Shown: positions 7,433-15,012 of the stretch, in pieces | How positions within the stretch are numbered: position 1 is the first letter of the stretch | How the letters are laid out: every line of letters starts with the position of its first letter | Assembly: GCA_044238435.1 (NCBI GenBank) | Contig: JBIIDH010000010.1 | Coordinates: forward strand, 1-50,280 | Direction: 5' to 3' | Origin: VFMC01 sp044238435 | Lineage (GTDB): Bacteria > Actinomycetota > Acidimicrobiia > Acidimicrobiales > Ilumatobacteraceae | Length of the DNA: 50,280 nucleotides | Made by a program: the position numbers and the translations under genes | The notes under the pieces: model-generated | What the model saw: only the letters and a program-made list of their open reading frames with translations | The model's database searches: none | What the model was told of the DNA's origin: nothing

Positions 7433-8211
7433 TCGTCGAGGGTGACTTCTGGCGCGACGGCGCGGTGTGCGTGCGCGGTGCGTTCACACCCCACCAGGTG
7501 GAACTGGCCCGCCAGGCCATCGACGCCAACCTCGCCGACCTGTCGCCCGGTGCGAAGCGGGCCAGCGGCACCGACGACGCAGCGTTCGTGGAGGACTTCT
7601 GCTCGTGGCAGCGCATCGCCCCGATGGAAGAGTTCATCCGCACCTCGGGTGCCGCCGAGATCGCCCGCGAACTGATGGGCAGCACCGGCGTGCGGCTGTA
7701 CCACGACCACGTGCTGGTGAAAGAGCCCGGTACGCGCCAGCGCACGCCGTGGCACCAGGACATCCCGTACTACAACGTCGATGGCCGTCAGAACGTGAGC
7801 ATGTGGATACCGGTCGACCCGGTGCGCCGTGAGGCGACACTCGAGTTCGTGGCCGGCTCGCACCTCGGGCCGTGGTACATGCCGCGCAGTTTCCTCGACG
7901 ACCAGGCCAAGTGGTTCCCCGAAGGTTCGCTCGACGAACTGCCCGACATCGAGGCGCAGCCCGAGCGGTTCCCGGTGATCGGTTGGGCGCTCGAACCGGG
8001 CGATGCGGTGTGCTTCCACATGGCCACGCTGCACGCCGCCGGTGGCAACCCCGGTCCTGGTAGGCGCCGGGTGCTGTCGGTCCGCTTCCTCGGCGACGAC
8101 ATGGTGCACGCGCCGCGTGCCTGGGTCACCTCGCCCCCGTTCCCCGGCCTGGTCGACGAGCTGCCCGCCGGCGCGCCGCTCGACCATCCGCTGTTCCCGG
8201 TGCTGGTGTGA
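7429..8211 (+). CDS. Phytanoyl-CoA dioxygenase (PhyH) family protein inside the hut operon
   Basis: 260 residues, Fe(II)/2-oxoglutarate oxygenase fold. The iron triad is His109 and Asp111 in TPWHQDIPYY plus a distal His202 in LHAAGGN. A 2-oxoglutarate-binding Arg lies in RRRVLSVRF. The family hydroxylates varied small molecules, so the substrate is unknown. It overlaps hutU by 4 bp and is 10 bp from the deformylase homologue, so it is part of the hut operon. That suggests a histidine- or imidazole-derived substrate, for example an N-methylated or otherwise modified histidine that must be unmasked; this is inference. Confidence 0.88.
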   Translation: MIVEGDFWRDGAVCVRGAFTPHQVELARQAIDANLADLSPGAKRASGTDDAAFVEDFCSWQRIAPMEEFIRTSGAAEIARELMGSTGVRLYHDHVLVKEPGTRQRTPWHQDIPYYNVDGRQNVSMWIPVDPVRREATLEFVAGSHLGPWYMPRSFLDDQAKWFPEGSLDELPDIEAQPERFPVIGWALEPGDAVCFHMATLHAAGGNPGPGRRRVLSVRFLGDDMVHAPRAWVTSPPFPGLVDELPAGAPLDHPLFPVLV

Positions 8212-8221
8212 CGAGGCTCCG

Positions 8222-8797
8222 ATGACCGTGCTGCCCATCGCCACCGTCGGTCACCCCGTGTTGCGTGAACGGGCGCGCGAACTGACGCGCGACGAACTGG
8301 CGAGCCCCGAGATGCAACAGCTCATCGACGACATGATCGACACGATGCGCCACGCCAACGGAGCCGGCATCGCGGCCAACCAGGTGCACGTGCCCGTGCG
8401 CATCACCGTCATCGAGGTGAACCACAACCCGCGGTACCCGTACAAGCCGCAGATCCCGCTCACCATCGTCGTGAACCCGGTCATCGAACCGGTCGACGAC
8501 GAACTGGTGGAGATCAACGAGGGCTGCCTGTCGGTGCCCAACCTGCGCGGCAACGTGTTCCGTCACGTCACCGTGCGGGTGCGCTACTGGGACCGCCACG
8601 GCAACGAGCACGACGAGCTCCGCCGCGGCCTCACGGCGGGCACCTTCCAGCACGAGTGCGACCACCTCGACGGCCTGCTGTTCCTCGACCGGGTGGTCGA
8701 CACCCGCACGCTCACCACGTGGGAGCAGTTCGAGCAGCACCACCGTGCCGCGTTCATCGAGCGCATCACCGAGTTCGTGAACCGCGTCGGGTCGTGA
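8222..8797 (+). CDS. def: Peptide deformylase homologue in the hut operon (candidate N-formylglutamate deformylase)
   Basis: 191 residues with all three deformylase motifs: GAGIAANQ (47-54), EGCLS (100-104) and QHECDHLDG (143-151). The metal ligands are Cys102, His144 and His148, with catalytic Glu145. Peptide deformylase removes formyl from N-terminal methionine. Here, however, the gene sits directly before hutF, which makes N-formyl-glutamate, and no hutG is present. A role removing formyl from formylglutamate is therefore plausible but inferred. There is an extra proline/tyrosine-rich stretch, NPRYPYKPQIP, at 69-79. A GAGG Shine-Dalgarno sequence precedes the ATG; the stop overlaps hutF by GTGA. 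Confidence 0.9.
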   Translation: MTVLPIATVGHPVLRERARELTRDELASPEMQQLIDDMIDTMRHANGAGIAANQVHVPVRITVIEVNHNPRYPYKPQIPLTIVVNPVIEPVDDELVEINEGCLSVPNLRGNVFRHVTVRVRYWDRHGNEHDELRRGLTAGTFQHECDHLDGLLFLDRVVDTRTLTTWEQFEQHHRAAFIERITEFVNRVGS

Positions 8798-10149
8798 GCA
8801 GCACTGCGTTCCACTGCGAACTGGCGTGGCTGGGCGGCGATGTCGCCGTGGCCGATGTGCTGGTGGAAGTGACCGACGGGCTCATCACGTCCATCCGTGC
8901 CGCCGCACCCGCCCCGTCGGGCGCAGTGCGGCTTCACGGGCTCACCCTGCCCGGGTTCGCCAACGCTCACAGCCACGCATTCCACCGGGCGCTGCGTGGC
9001 CGCACCCATGCGGGCACCGGCTCGTTCTGGACCTGGCGCGACCAGATGTACGCGCTGGCCGAGCGGCTGACACCCATGTCGTACCGGGCGCTGGCGCGCG
9101 CCGTGTACGGCGAGATGGTGCTGTCGGGCATGACTGTGGTGGGAGAGTTCCACTACCTGCACCACGGCAGCAACGGGGTTCCGTACGAGGAACCGAACGC
9201 GATGGGGGAGGCACTCGTCGCTGCGGCCGGTGAGGCCGGCCTGCGGATCACCCTGCTCGACACGTGCTACCTGCACGGCGGCGTCGGTGCCGACGGTTCG
9301 CCGGTGGCGCCCAACGAGGTGCAGCACCGCTTCAGCGACGGTTCGGCCGCAGCCTGGGCCGAGCGTGTCGATGCACTGGCCGACGCGTATCGCGACCACC
9401 CGATGGTGCGCGTGGGGGCGGCCATCCATTCGGTGCGGGCGGTCGATCCGTTCGCCATGCGGTCGGTGGCCAGGTGGGCGGCCGGGCGCAGTGCGCCCCT
9501 GCACGCCCACGTCAGCGAGCAGCCCGCCGAGAACGAGCAGTGTCTCGCCGCGCACGGGATCACGCCCACGGCCCTGCTCGACGTGGCGGGTGCGCTGACG
9601 CCCCGGTTCACGGCGGTGCACGCCACGCACCTCACTCCGCACGATGTCGAGCGCTACCAGGCGCACGGCTGCACGGTGTGCTTCTGTCCCACCACCGAAC
9701 GCGACCTGGCCGACGGCATCGGCCCGTCGAGTGCGTTGCGCGACGCCGGTGTGGCGCTGGCGCTGGGTAGCGATTCGCACGCCGTGATCGACCCGTTCGA
9801 AGAGATGCGAGCCCTGGAGCTGGACGAGCGACTGGCCACACTGCGCCGCGGCAACCACGAGGTGCATGCCCTGCTGCACGCCGCCACCGCCGAGGGCTAC
9901 CGCAGCCTCGGCTGGGACGGTGACGGGATGCTCGTCGTCGGCGCAGCTGCCGACTTCGTCTCCGTCGGGCTCGATTCGGTACGGCTCGCAGGCACGGCAG
10001 CCCATCACGCGCTCGCTGCGGTGGTGTACGCCGCGTCACCTGCCGACGTGCACCACGTGGTGGTGGGTGGCGAGGTGGTGGTGCGCGAGGGCGCGCACGT
10101 ACGATTCGACGTGGCGGCCGATCTGGCCCGGGTGCTGGGGGCGCTGTGA
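8794..10149 (+). CDS. hutF: Formimidoylglutamate deiminase
   Basis: 451 residues, amidohydrolase superfamily. It hydrolyses N-formimidoyl-L-glutamate to N-formyl-L-glutamate and ammonia, the branch of histidine degradation known from Pseudomonas. Features are PGFANAHSHAFHRALRGRT (metal-binding HxH), GMTVVGEFHYLHH, HAHVSEQ, HATHL and GSDSHAVIDPFEEMR with the metal-binding Asp. The GTG start overlaps the deformylase stop by 4 bp, and the stop overlaps hutI by 4 bp. Its presence means the operon makes formylglutamate rather than formamide, so a deformylase is required to finish the pathway. Confidence 0.93.
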   Translation: MSSTAFHCELAWLGGDVAVADVLVEVTDGLITSIRAAAPAPSGAVRLHGLTLPGFANAHSHAFHRALRGRTHAGTGSFWTWRDQMYALAERLTPMSYRALARAVYGEMVLSGMTVVGEFHYLHHGSNGVPYEEPNAMGEALVAAAGEAGLRITLLDTCYLHGGVGADGSPVAPNEVQHRFSDGSAAAWAERVDALADAYRDHPMVRVGAAIHSVRAVDPFAMRSVARWAAGRSAPLHAHVSEQPAENEQCLAAHGITPTALLDVAGALTPRFTAVHATHLTPHDVERYQAHGCTVCFCPTTERDLADGIGPSSALRDAGVALALGSDSHAVIDPFEEMRALELDERLATLRRGNHEVHALLHAATAEGYRSLGWDGDGMLVVGAAADFVSVGLDSVRLAGTAAHHALAAVVYAASPADVHHVVVGGEVVVREGAHVRFDVAADLARVLGAL

Positions 10150-11312
10150 GTCGCACGACGGTCATCGACGACATCGGCCTGCTGGTCACCAACGACCCCG
10201 CCCTCGGCGACGGGCCGCTCGGCATCGTGCGGAACGCGGCGGTCGTCGTGGAGGGCGACCGCATCGTGTCCGTCGGGCCCGCCGGAGCGCCCGCCGACGA
10301 GCGCATCGACGCGGCGGGTGCCTGCGTCATCCCCGGCTTCGTCGACTCGCACACCCACCTGGTGTTCGCCGGCGACCGGGCCGACGAGTTCGCGGCGCGC
10401 ATGGCCGGCCGTCCCTACGAGGCCGGCGGCATCCGTGTGTCGGTCGACGCCACCCGCTCGGCCGACGATGCCCACCTGGGCATGCTGGCTGCGCACCGTC
10501 GCGCCGAGGCGCAGCGGGCCGGCATCACCAGCATCGAGATCAAGTCGGGTTACGGCCTGACGGTGCGCGACGAGGCACGCTGTCTGGCGGTGGCGGGCGA
10601 CATCACCGCCGACACCACGTTCCTGGGAGCGCACGTGGTGCCCGCCGAGTTCGCTGGACGCGTCGACGACTACGTGCACCTCGTGTGCAACGAGATGCTG
10701 GCCGCTGCGGCGCCCCAGGCGCGCTGGATCGATGCGTTCTGCGAGGTGGGTGCGTTCGACGCCGACCAGTGCCGGGCCGTGCTGGCCGCCGGGCGTGCCG
10801 CCGGACTGGGTCTGCGCCTGCACGCCAACCAGCTCGGGTTCGGCCCCGGCGTGCAATTGGCCGTCGAGATGGGCTGCGCCTCGGCCGATCACTGCACGTA
10901 CCTGAGCGACGACGACGTGGCGGCCCTCGCCGCCGGCGACACCGTGGCCACGTTCCTGCCGGCCACCGATTTCTCCACCCGGCAGCCCTACCCCGATGCC
11001 CGCCGCGTCATCGACGCCGGGGCCACCGTCGCGCTGGCCACCAACTGCAATCCGGGTTCGAGTTACACCACGTCGATGTCGTTCTGCATCGCGCTTGCCG
11101 TTCGCGACCTGAAGATGACGCCCGACGAGGCCCTCGTCGCCGCCACCCTGGGCGGGGCGAAGGCGCTGCGGCGCACCGACGTTGGCCGCATCTCCGTGGG
11201 GGCCCGTGCCGATCTGGTGGTGCTCGACGCACCGTCGTACACGCACCTCGTCTACCGACCCGGTGTGCCCCTCATCCGTTCCGTCATCGAAGCAGGAGTG
11301 CTCGTCTCATGA
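10146..11312 (+). CDS. hutI: Imidazolonepropionase
   Basis: 388 residues, amidohydrolase superfamily. It opens the ring of 4-imidazolone-5-propionate to give N-formimidoyl-glutamate. Diagnostic pieces are PGFVDSHTHLVFAGDRADEF (metal HxH and substrate Arg), EIKSGYGL, FLGAHVVP, LRLHANQLG, SADHCTYL and ATNCNPGSSYT. The GTG start overlaps the hutF stop (GTGA), and the stop overlaps the next gene (ATGA). The gene order places the third enzyme of the pathway after the fourth, which is common in compact operons. Confidence 0.96.
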   Translation: MSRTTVIDDIGLLVTNDPALGDGPLGIVRNAAVVVEGDRIVSVGPAGAPADERIDAAGACVIPGFVDSHTHLVFAGDRADEFAARMAGRPYEAGGIRVSVDATRSADDAHLGMLAAHRRAEAQRAGITSIEIKSGYGLTVRDEARCLAVAGDITADTTFLGAHVVPAEFAGRVDDYVHLVCNEMLAAAAPQARWIDAFCEVGAFDADQCRAVLAAGRAAGLGLRLHANQLGFGPGVQLAVEMGCASADHCTYLSDDDVAALAAGDTVATFLPATDFSTRQPYPDARRVIDAGATVALATNCNPGSSYTTSMSFCIALAVRDLKMTPDEALVAATLGGAKALRRTDVGRISVGARADLVVLDAPSYTHLVYRPGVPLIRSVIEAGVLVS

Positions 11313-12316
11313 CCACTGTTCTCACCCTCGACGAGGTCGACGACCTCGCCCGGCGAATGCTCGTCGCCTCGGGAGCCTCGGCGCTGCAGGCCGGTGCCAC
11401 GGCGCGCAGCATCCGCGACGCCGAGGCCGAGGGCATCCGCACCGTCGGCCTGTCGTACCTGCCCACGTACTGCGAGCATGTGCGATGCGGCAAGGTGCTC
11501 GGCGATGCCGTGCCCACGGTGATGCAGCCCCGTGCCGCCACCGTGGTGGTCGATGCGGGCAACGGCTTCTGCCATCCGGCGTTCGAGGCCGGCGAGGCAC
11601 CGCTGGTGCAGGCCACCCGCGCGTGCGGTGTGGGCGTGCTGGCCATCGCCCACAGCTACTCCGCCGGGGTGCTCGGCTGGTTCGTCGAGCGGCTCGCCCG
11701 GCAGGGTCTGGTGGCCGTGATGTTCGCCAACTCGTCGCCGCTGATGGCGGCCTGGGGTGGCAAGCGGCCGTTCTTCGGCACCAACCCCATCGCCTGGGCT
11801 GCGCCCCGCGCCACCGGCGAGCCGGTGGTGGCCGACCTGTCGTCGTCGACCGTCGCCTGGGTCACGGTGAATGCGGCAGCGCAGCGCGGTGAGTCGATTC
11901 CCTTGGGCTGGGCGCTCGACGTCGATGGTCGGCCCACCACCGACGCGCAGGCCGCGCTGGCCGGCACGATGGCGCCGGCGGGTGGGCACAAGGGGTCAGC
12001 ATTGGCGCTGCTGGTCGATGTGATGGCGGGCGGGGTGGCCGGCTCGAACTTCTCGCACGAGGCCTCTGGCTTCGGTGGGAACGAGGGCGGCCCGCCCGAT
12101 GTGGGGCAGGTGATCCTGGCCATCGACCCGTCGGCCACGATGGGAGCCGGGTTCGCCGATCGCATCGAGGCCGACCTGCAGGAAATGGTCGGCGAGCCCG
12201 GGGTTCGTCTTCCCGGCGACAAGCGGCTGGCCAGCCGGGCCCACACGGCGGTGCACGGGGTGGAGGTTCCCGACGACCTGATGGCCGTGCTCACCTCCTA
12301 CGTCGAGCCACGCTGA
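11309..12316 (+). CDS. Ldh2/malate dehydrogenase-family NAD(P)-dependent oxidoreductase
   Basis: 335 residues of the malate/L-sulfolactate/ureidoglycolate dehydrogenase family, which is unrelated to Rossmann lactate dehydrogenases and also includes imine reductases such as DpkA. Family marks are DAEAEGIRTVGLSYLPTY near the N-terminus, the His in AIAHSYSAGVLGW, FANSSPLMAAWGGKRPFFGTNPIA and GGHKGSALALLVD. It is the last gene of the hut operon (4-bp overlap with hutI), and its 3' end overlaps the convergent XRE gene by 26 bp. A 2-hydroxy acid or cyclic imine linked to histidine catabolism, such as imidazole-lactate, is a plausible but unproven substrate. Confidence 0.85.
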   Translation: MTTVLTLDEVDDLARRMLVASGASALQAGATARSIRDAEAEGIRTVGLSYLPTYCEHVRCGKVLGDAVPTVMQPRAATVVVDAGNGFCHPAFEAGEAPLVQATRACGVGVLAIAHSYSAGVLGWFVERLARQGLVAVMFANSSPLMAAWGGKRPFFGTNPIAWAAPRATGEPVVADLSSSTVAWVTVNAAAQRGESIPLGWALDVDGRPTTDAQAALAGTMAPAGGHKGSALALLVDVMAGGVAGSNFSHEASGFGGNEGGPPDVGQVILAIDPSATMGAGFADRIEADLQEMVGEPGVRLPGDKRLASRAHTAVHGVEVPDDLMAVLTSYVEPR

Positions 12317-13148
12317 GCTGCTCGGCCAGGAAGGCCGGGATGTCGTTGGGTTGCACGGTGGCGCCCCGGATGAGGTCGTCGAAGTGCTCGGTGAGCGTGC
12401 TCACCTGTTCGCTCGACGTGAGCACCAGGTACATCTGGCCGAGGTACAGCGCGGCGCGCTGTGGCCCGAAGATGGTGACGGGCGCGGCGTAGCGCTGCAG
12501 ACCGTCGAAGAGGAACCAGCGCAGCGTGGGGTACAGCGTGCGGGTGAGCTCGATCATGTGCTCGATCTGCTCGATGCGCTGCGCGTGGGGGAGGGCGCGC
12601 CAGATCCCTTCGCCCCGGGCGAACGACTCGACGCCCTGCACACTGTTGCAGCACTCCAGGTCGCTGCCGGGCGAACGGGTCCACGCCAGACGTGCCGCGG
12701 CGGTGCCGATCTGCTGCTCGGGTCGCATGGTGACGAACTCGCCGAGCTCGAAGCGGATGAGGTCGTCGGTCTTCAGCATGTCGGGCAGGGTGCTGGGCAC
12801 GTAGCGCACCTTGTAGCCGCGGGCCTGCTCGAACCAGGCGATGAGCCGCTCGTCGTTGGGTGACAGTGCGTTGCGTTCGAACGCCGCCTGTTCGCGCATC
12901 ATCTCGGCCTGCATCGGGCCCGCGTTGCTGAGGCCGAGCAGCCAGTCGACCGACACCTGGTGCGTGGCCGCCACCTCGGCCAGCGTCTCGACACGCGGGA
13001 GGCGCCGGTTGGTGGGCGAGAGGAGTTGCGACAGCGTGGAACGGTCGATGGCCGAGCCGGCAGCGAACGCCGACCGGGTGAGGCCGCTGCGGCGGATGAC
13101 GTCGTCGAGCCGCTCGCGGAACGTGGCGAGCATCTGCTTGCGGTCCAT
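12291..13148 (-). CDS. XRE-family helix-turn-helix regulator
   Basis: 285 residues. The N-terminal Cro/CI-type helix-turn-helix (about 8-70) reads LTRSAFAAGSAIDRSTLSQLL followed by LPRVETLAEVAATHQVSVDWLLGLS. The C-terminal about 200 residues are an uncharacterised, probably ligand-sensing region with aromatic and Arg-rich segments (RGYKVRYVPSTLPD, TLYPTLRWFLFDG). It is convergent with, and overlaps by 26 bp, the end of the hut operon, and is divergent from the desaturase operon. TAGGCT ends 7 nt before the ATG at 13148, indicating a leaderless promoter. Longer in-frame starts upstream (to 13286) would swallow the divergent promoter and look unlikely. Confidence 0.85.
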   Translation of the reverse strand: MDRKQMLATFRERLDDVIRRSGLTRSAFAAGSAIDRSTLSQLLSPTNRRLPRVETLAEVAATHQVSVDWLLGLSNAGPMQAEMMREQAAFERNALSPNDERLIAWFEQARGYKVRYVPSTLPDMLKTDDLIRFELGEFVTMRPEQQIGTAAARLAWTRSPGSDLECCNSVQGVESFARGEGIWRALPHAQRIEQIEHMIELTRTLYPTLRWFLFDGLQRYAAPVTIFGPQRAALYLGQMYLVLTSSEQVSTLTEHFDDLIRGATVQPNDIPAFLAEQLSVARRRR

Positions 13149-13155
13149 GACCGCC

Positions 13156-13161
13156 AGCCTA
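13156..13161 (-). promoter_or_regulatory. -10 box TAGGCT, leaderless XRE promoter
   Basis: TAGGCT on the minus strand ends 7 nt before the XRE ATG at 13148. This matches the TAnnnT spacing repeated at eight other genes here. Confidence 0.5.
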
Positions 13162-13175
13162 GGGAAGCAACCTCG

Positions 13176-13212
13176 TGATCCGGGGTGGAAACGCACGAAG
13201 TGATGCGGATCA
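13176..13212. promoter_or_regulatory. Inverted repeat TGATCCG-N23-CGGATCA between XRE and desaturase
   Basis: Two perfect 7-bp inverted arms lie at 13176-13182 and 13206-13212, with centres 30 bp apart, or about three helical turns. They lie in the divergent promoter between the XRE regulator and the desaturase operon. This could be a paired operator for the XRE protein; the role is inferred. Confidence 0.4.
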
Positions 13213-13238
13213 GCAACACAAGTGGGTGAACTGTGCGC

Positions 13239-14231
13239 ATGTCCACCGACAAACCACGTGCGCCACGAGGGGTGTCTGTTCCACAATCGTCAGTGGTGGA
13301 CAGTAGGGGGACACAGCATCCGAATCGGGTCGAGTGGCCGACGGTCGCTGTCGCGGTCGCGGTGTGGGGCCTGTGGCTCGGGCTGGTGTTCGGCCACGAG
13401 TCGATCCCGTGGCCGCTGCTGCTCGTGGGGCTCGGCTTGGCGGGTGGCTGGTACATGAGCCTGCAGCACGAGGTACTCCACGGGCACCCCACCCCGTGGG
13501 GGTGGCTCAACGTTGCTCTGGCCGGTGCGCCGCTGTCACTGTGGCTGCCGTACTGGCTGTACCGCGACGAGCACCTGCTTCACCACGAGGTGGAGCTCAC
13601 CATCCCCGACGAAGACCCTGAGACCTTCTACGTGAGCCCGGCGCACTGGGCCCACGCCGGGCCTGTGCGCCGCACGACGTTGCGGGTGAGCCGCACCTTC
13701 GTCGGCCGCTTGCTCATCGGACCGCTCATGGGGCCGCCGCGGCTGCTCGTGGCGCAGGCCCGGGCTGCCGGCCGCGACGGCTCGCTGGCAGCCCGCTGGC
13801 TGGGACACCTGGTCGGTGCGGCGCTCGTGGGCTGGGTGGTGTTCGGTCTGGCCGGCGTACCGGTGTGGCAGTACCTCATCGGCTACTGCTGGCTCGGCAT
13901 GTCGGTGTCGTACATCCGCTCGTTCGTCGAGCACCGGGCCGTTCCTGATCCGGCGACGCGTTCGGCGGTGGTGCGTAGCGGCTGGTTCTTCGGGGTGCTG
14001 TTCCTGTTCAACAACCTGCACCACACCCACCACGCCCGGCCTGGTGTCGCCTGGTACCGCCTGCCGGCGCTCACCGAGCAGTTGGGATCCGCCGACGTCG
14101 CTCGCAACGGCGCCGGGTTCTACCGCGGCTATGTCGAGGTCGTCCGTCGCTTTGCGTTCCGCCCCTTCGACACCCCCGTGAACCCGCTGCTCACCGACGT
14201 GTCGAACCGTCGCGTCGACGCCACTTCGTGA
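13239..14231 (+). CDS. Membrane fatty acid desaturase / hydroxylase-type protein
   Basis: About 330 residues. Several hydrophobic segments alternate with three histidine clusters typical of di-iron membrane desaturases: HEVLHGH (about 70), HLLHHE (about 110) and HHTHHA (about 260). An additional SFVEHRAV lies before the last cluster. It would sit in the cytoplasmic membrane and act on lipid acyl chains or another hydrophobic substrate. I chose the ATG at 13239; a GTG at 13233 is in frame. Its stop overlaps the next gene's start (GTGA), giving translational coupling to a PhnD-like protein. Confidence 0.85.
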   Translation: MSTDKPRAPRGVSVPQSSVVDSRGTQHPNRVEWPTVAVAVAVWGLWLGLVFGHESIPWPLLLVGLGLAGGWYMSLQHEVLHGHPTPWGWLNVALAGAPLSLWLPYWLYRDEHLLHHEVELTIPDEDPETFYVSPAHWAHAGPVRRTTLRVSRTFVGRLLIGPLMGPPRLLVAQARAAGRDGSLAARWLGHLVGAALVGWVVFGLAGVPVWQYLIGYCWLGMSVSYIRSFVEHRAVPDPATRSAVVRSGWFFGVLFLFNNLHHTHHARPGVAWYRLPALTEQLGSADVARNGAGFYRGYVEVVRRFAFRPFDTPVNPLLTDVSNRRVDATS

Positions 14232-15001
14232 ACACCGCCCGCGCCAGTCTGGGCATGTATCCGTTCGCCCCGCTGAGGCCGGCGTACGACCGGCTGTGGC
14301 AGGCGGTTCGCGAACGGGCGCCGTGGGTGCCCGAACGACTCGAGTGGGATGTCGACCTGCATTCCCAGTGGCGCGACCCCGCCACGGTGCTGGGCTACAC
14401 GTGCGGCTGGCCGCTGGTGACCGAGCTGGCCGACCTGGCCGAGACCGGGCGCCTCCACGTGGTGGGCTCCTTCGTGTTCGCCATCCCCGAGGCCGACGGG
14501 CCCACGTACCGCAGCGTGCTGGTGGCACGACGGCCGGGCACCGCGGCCGACTTCGCCGGGTCGCTCGCCGCAGCGAACGGACCCGACAGCCTGTCGGGGT
14601 GGGTGAGTCTGCTGCACGCCGTGCACGGCCCGGGTGCTCGCTGGCAGGGTGAGGTGCTCTTCACCGGTGCCCATCTCGAGAGCGTGCGCGCCGTGCACGA
14701 GGGTCGCGCCGAGGTGGCGTCGATCGACGCCGTGTCGCTGGCCCACGTCCGCCGTCTGCACCCCGAGTTGTGCACGCATCTGGTGGAGGTGGGCCACGGG
14801 CCGCAGGTGGGGTGCCTGCCGCTGATCGCCGGGGCCTCGGTGACGGCGCCGCAACTCGGCGAGTTGCGGGCAGCGTTCGCCGACGCCGTGGCCGATCCGG
14901 CCCTGGCCGAGGTGCGTGCCCACCTGCTCGTCGAGGCGTTCGTCGCCCGCGAGTACGCCGACTACCTGCCGCTGCGGAGCCTGGCGCCGGCGCCGCAGTA
15001 G
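14228..15001 (+). CDS. PhnD-like (phosphonate/phosphate-binding fold) protein without signal peptide
   Basis: 257 residues. The sequence begins ASLGMYPF and contains DLHSQWRDPATVLGYTCGWPL and HPELCTHL, matching periplasmic phosphate/phosphonate-binding proteins of the PhnD type. The N-terminus shows no signal peptide or lipobox, and no ABC permease or ATPase genes are adjacent. It is translationally coupled to the desaturase. A cytoplasmic ligand-binding or enzymatic role on the same fold is possible. Confidence is good for the fold and low for function. Confidence 0.75.
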   Translation: MNTARASLGMYPFAPLRPAYDRLWQAVRERAPWVPERLEWDVDLHSQWRDPATVLGYTCGWPLVTELADLAETGRLHVVGSFVFAIPEADGPTYRSVLVARRPGTAADFAGSLAAANGPDSLSGWVSLLHAVHGPGARWQGEVLFTGAHLESVRAVHEGRAEVASIDAVSLAHVRRLHPELCTHLVEVGHGPQVGCLPLIAGASVTAPQLGELRAAFADAVADPALAEVRAHLLVEAFVAREYADYLPLRSLAPAPQ

Positions 15002-15004
15002 CGT
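14999..15004 (+). promoter_or_regulatory. -10 box TAGCGT upstream of the SGNH hydrolase
   Basis: TAGCGT begins within the stop codon of the preceding gene and ends 8 nt before the ATG at 15013. It may allow the three downstream genes to be transcribed separately. Confidence 0.4.
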
Positions 15005-15012
15005 CGCCGGGC

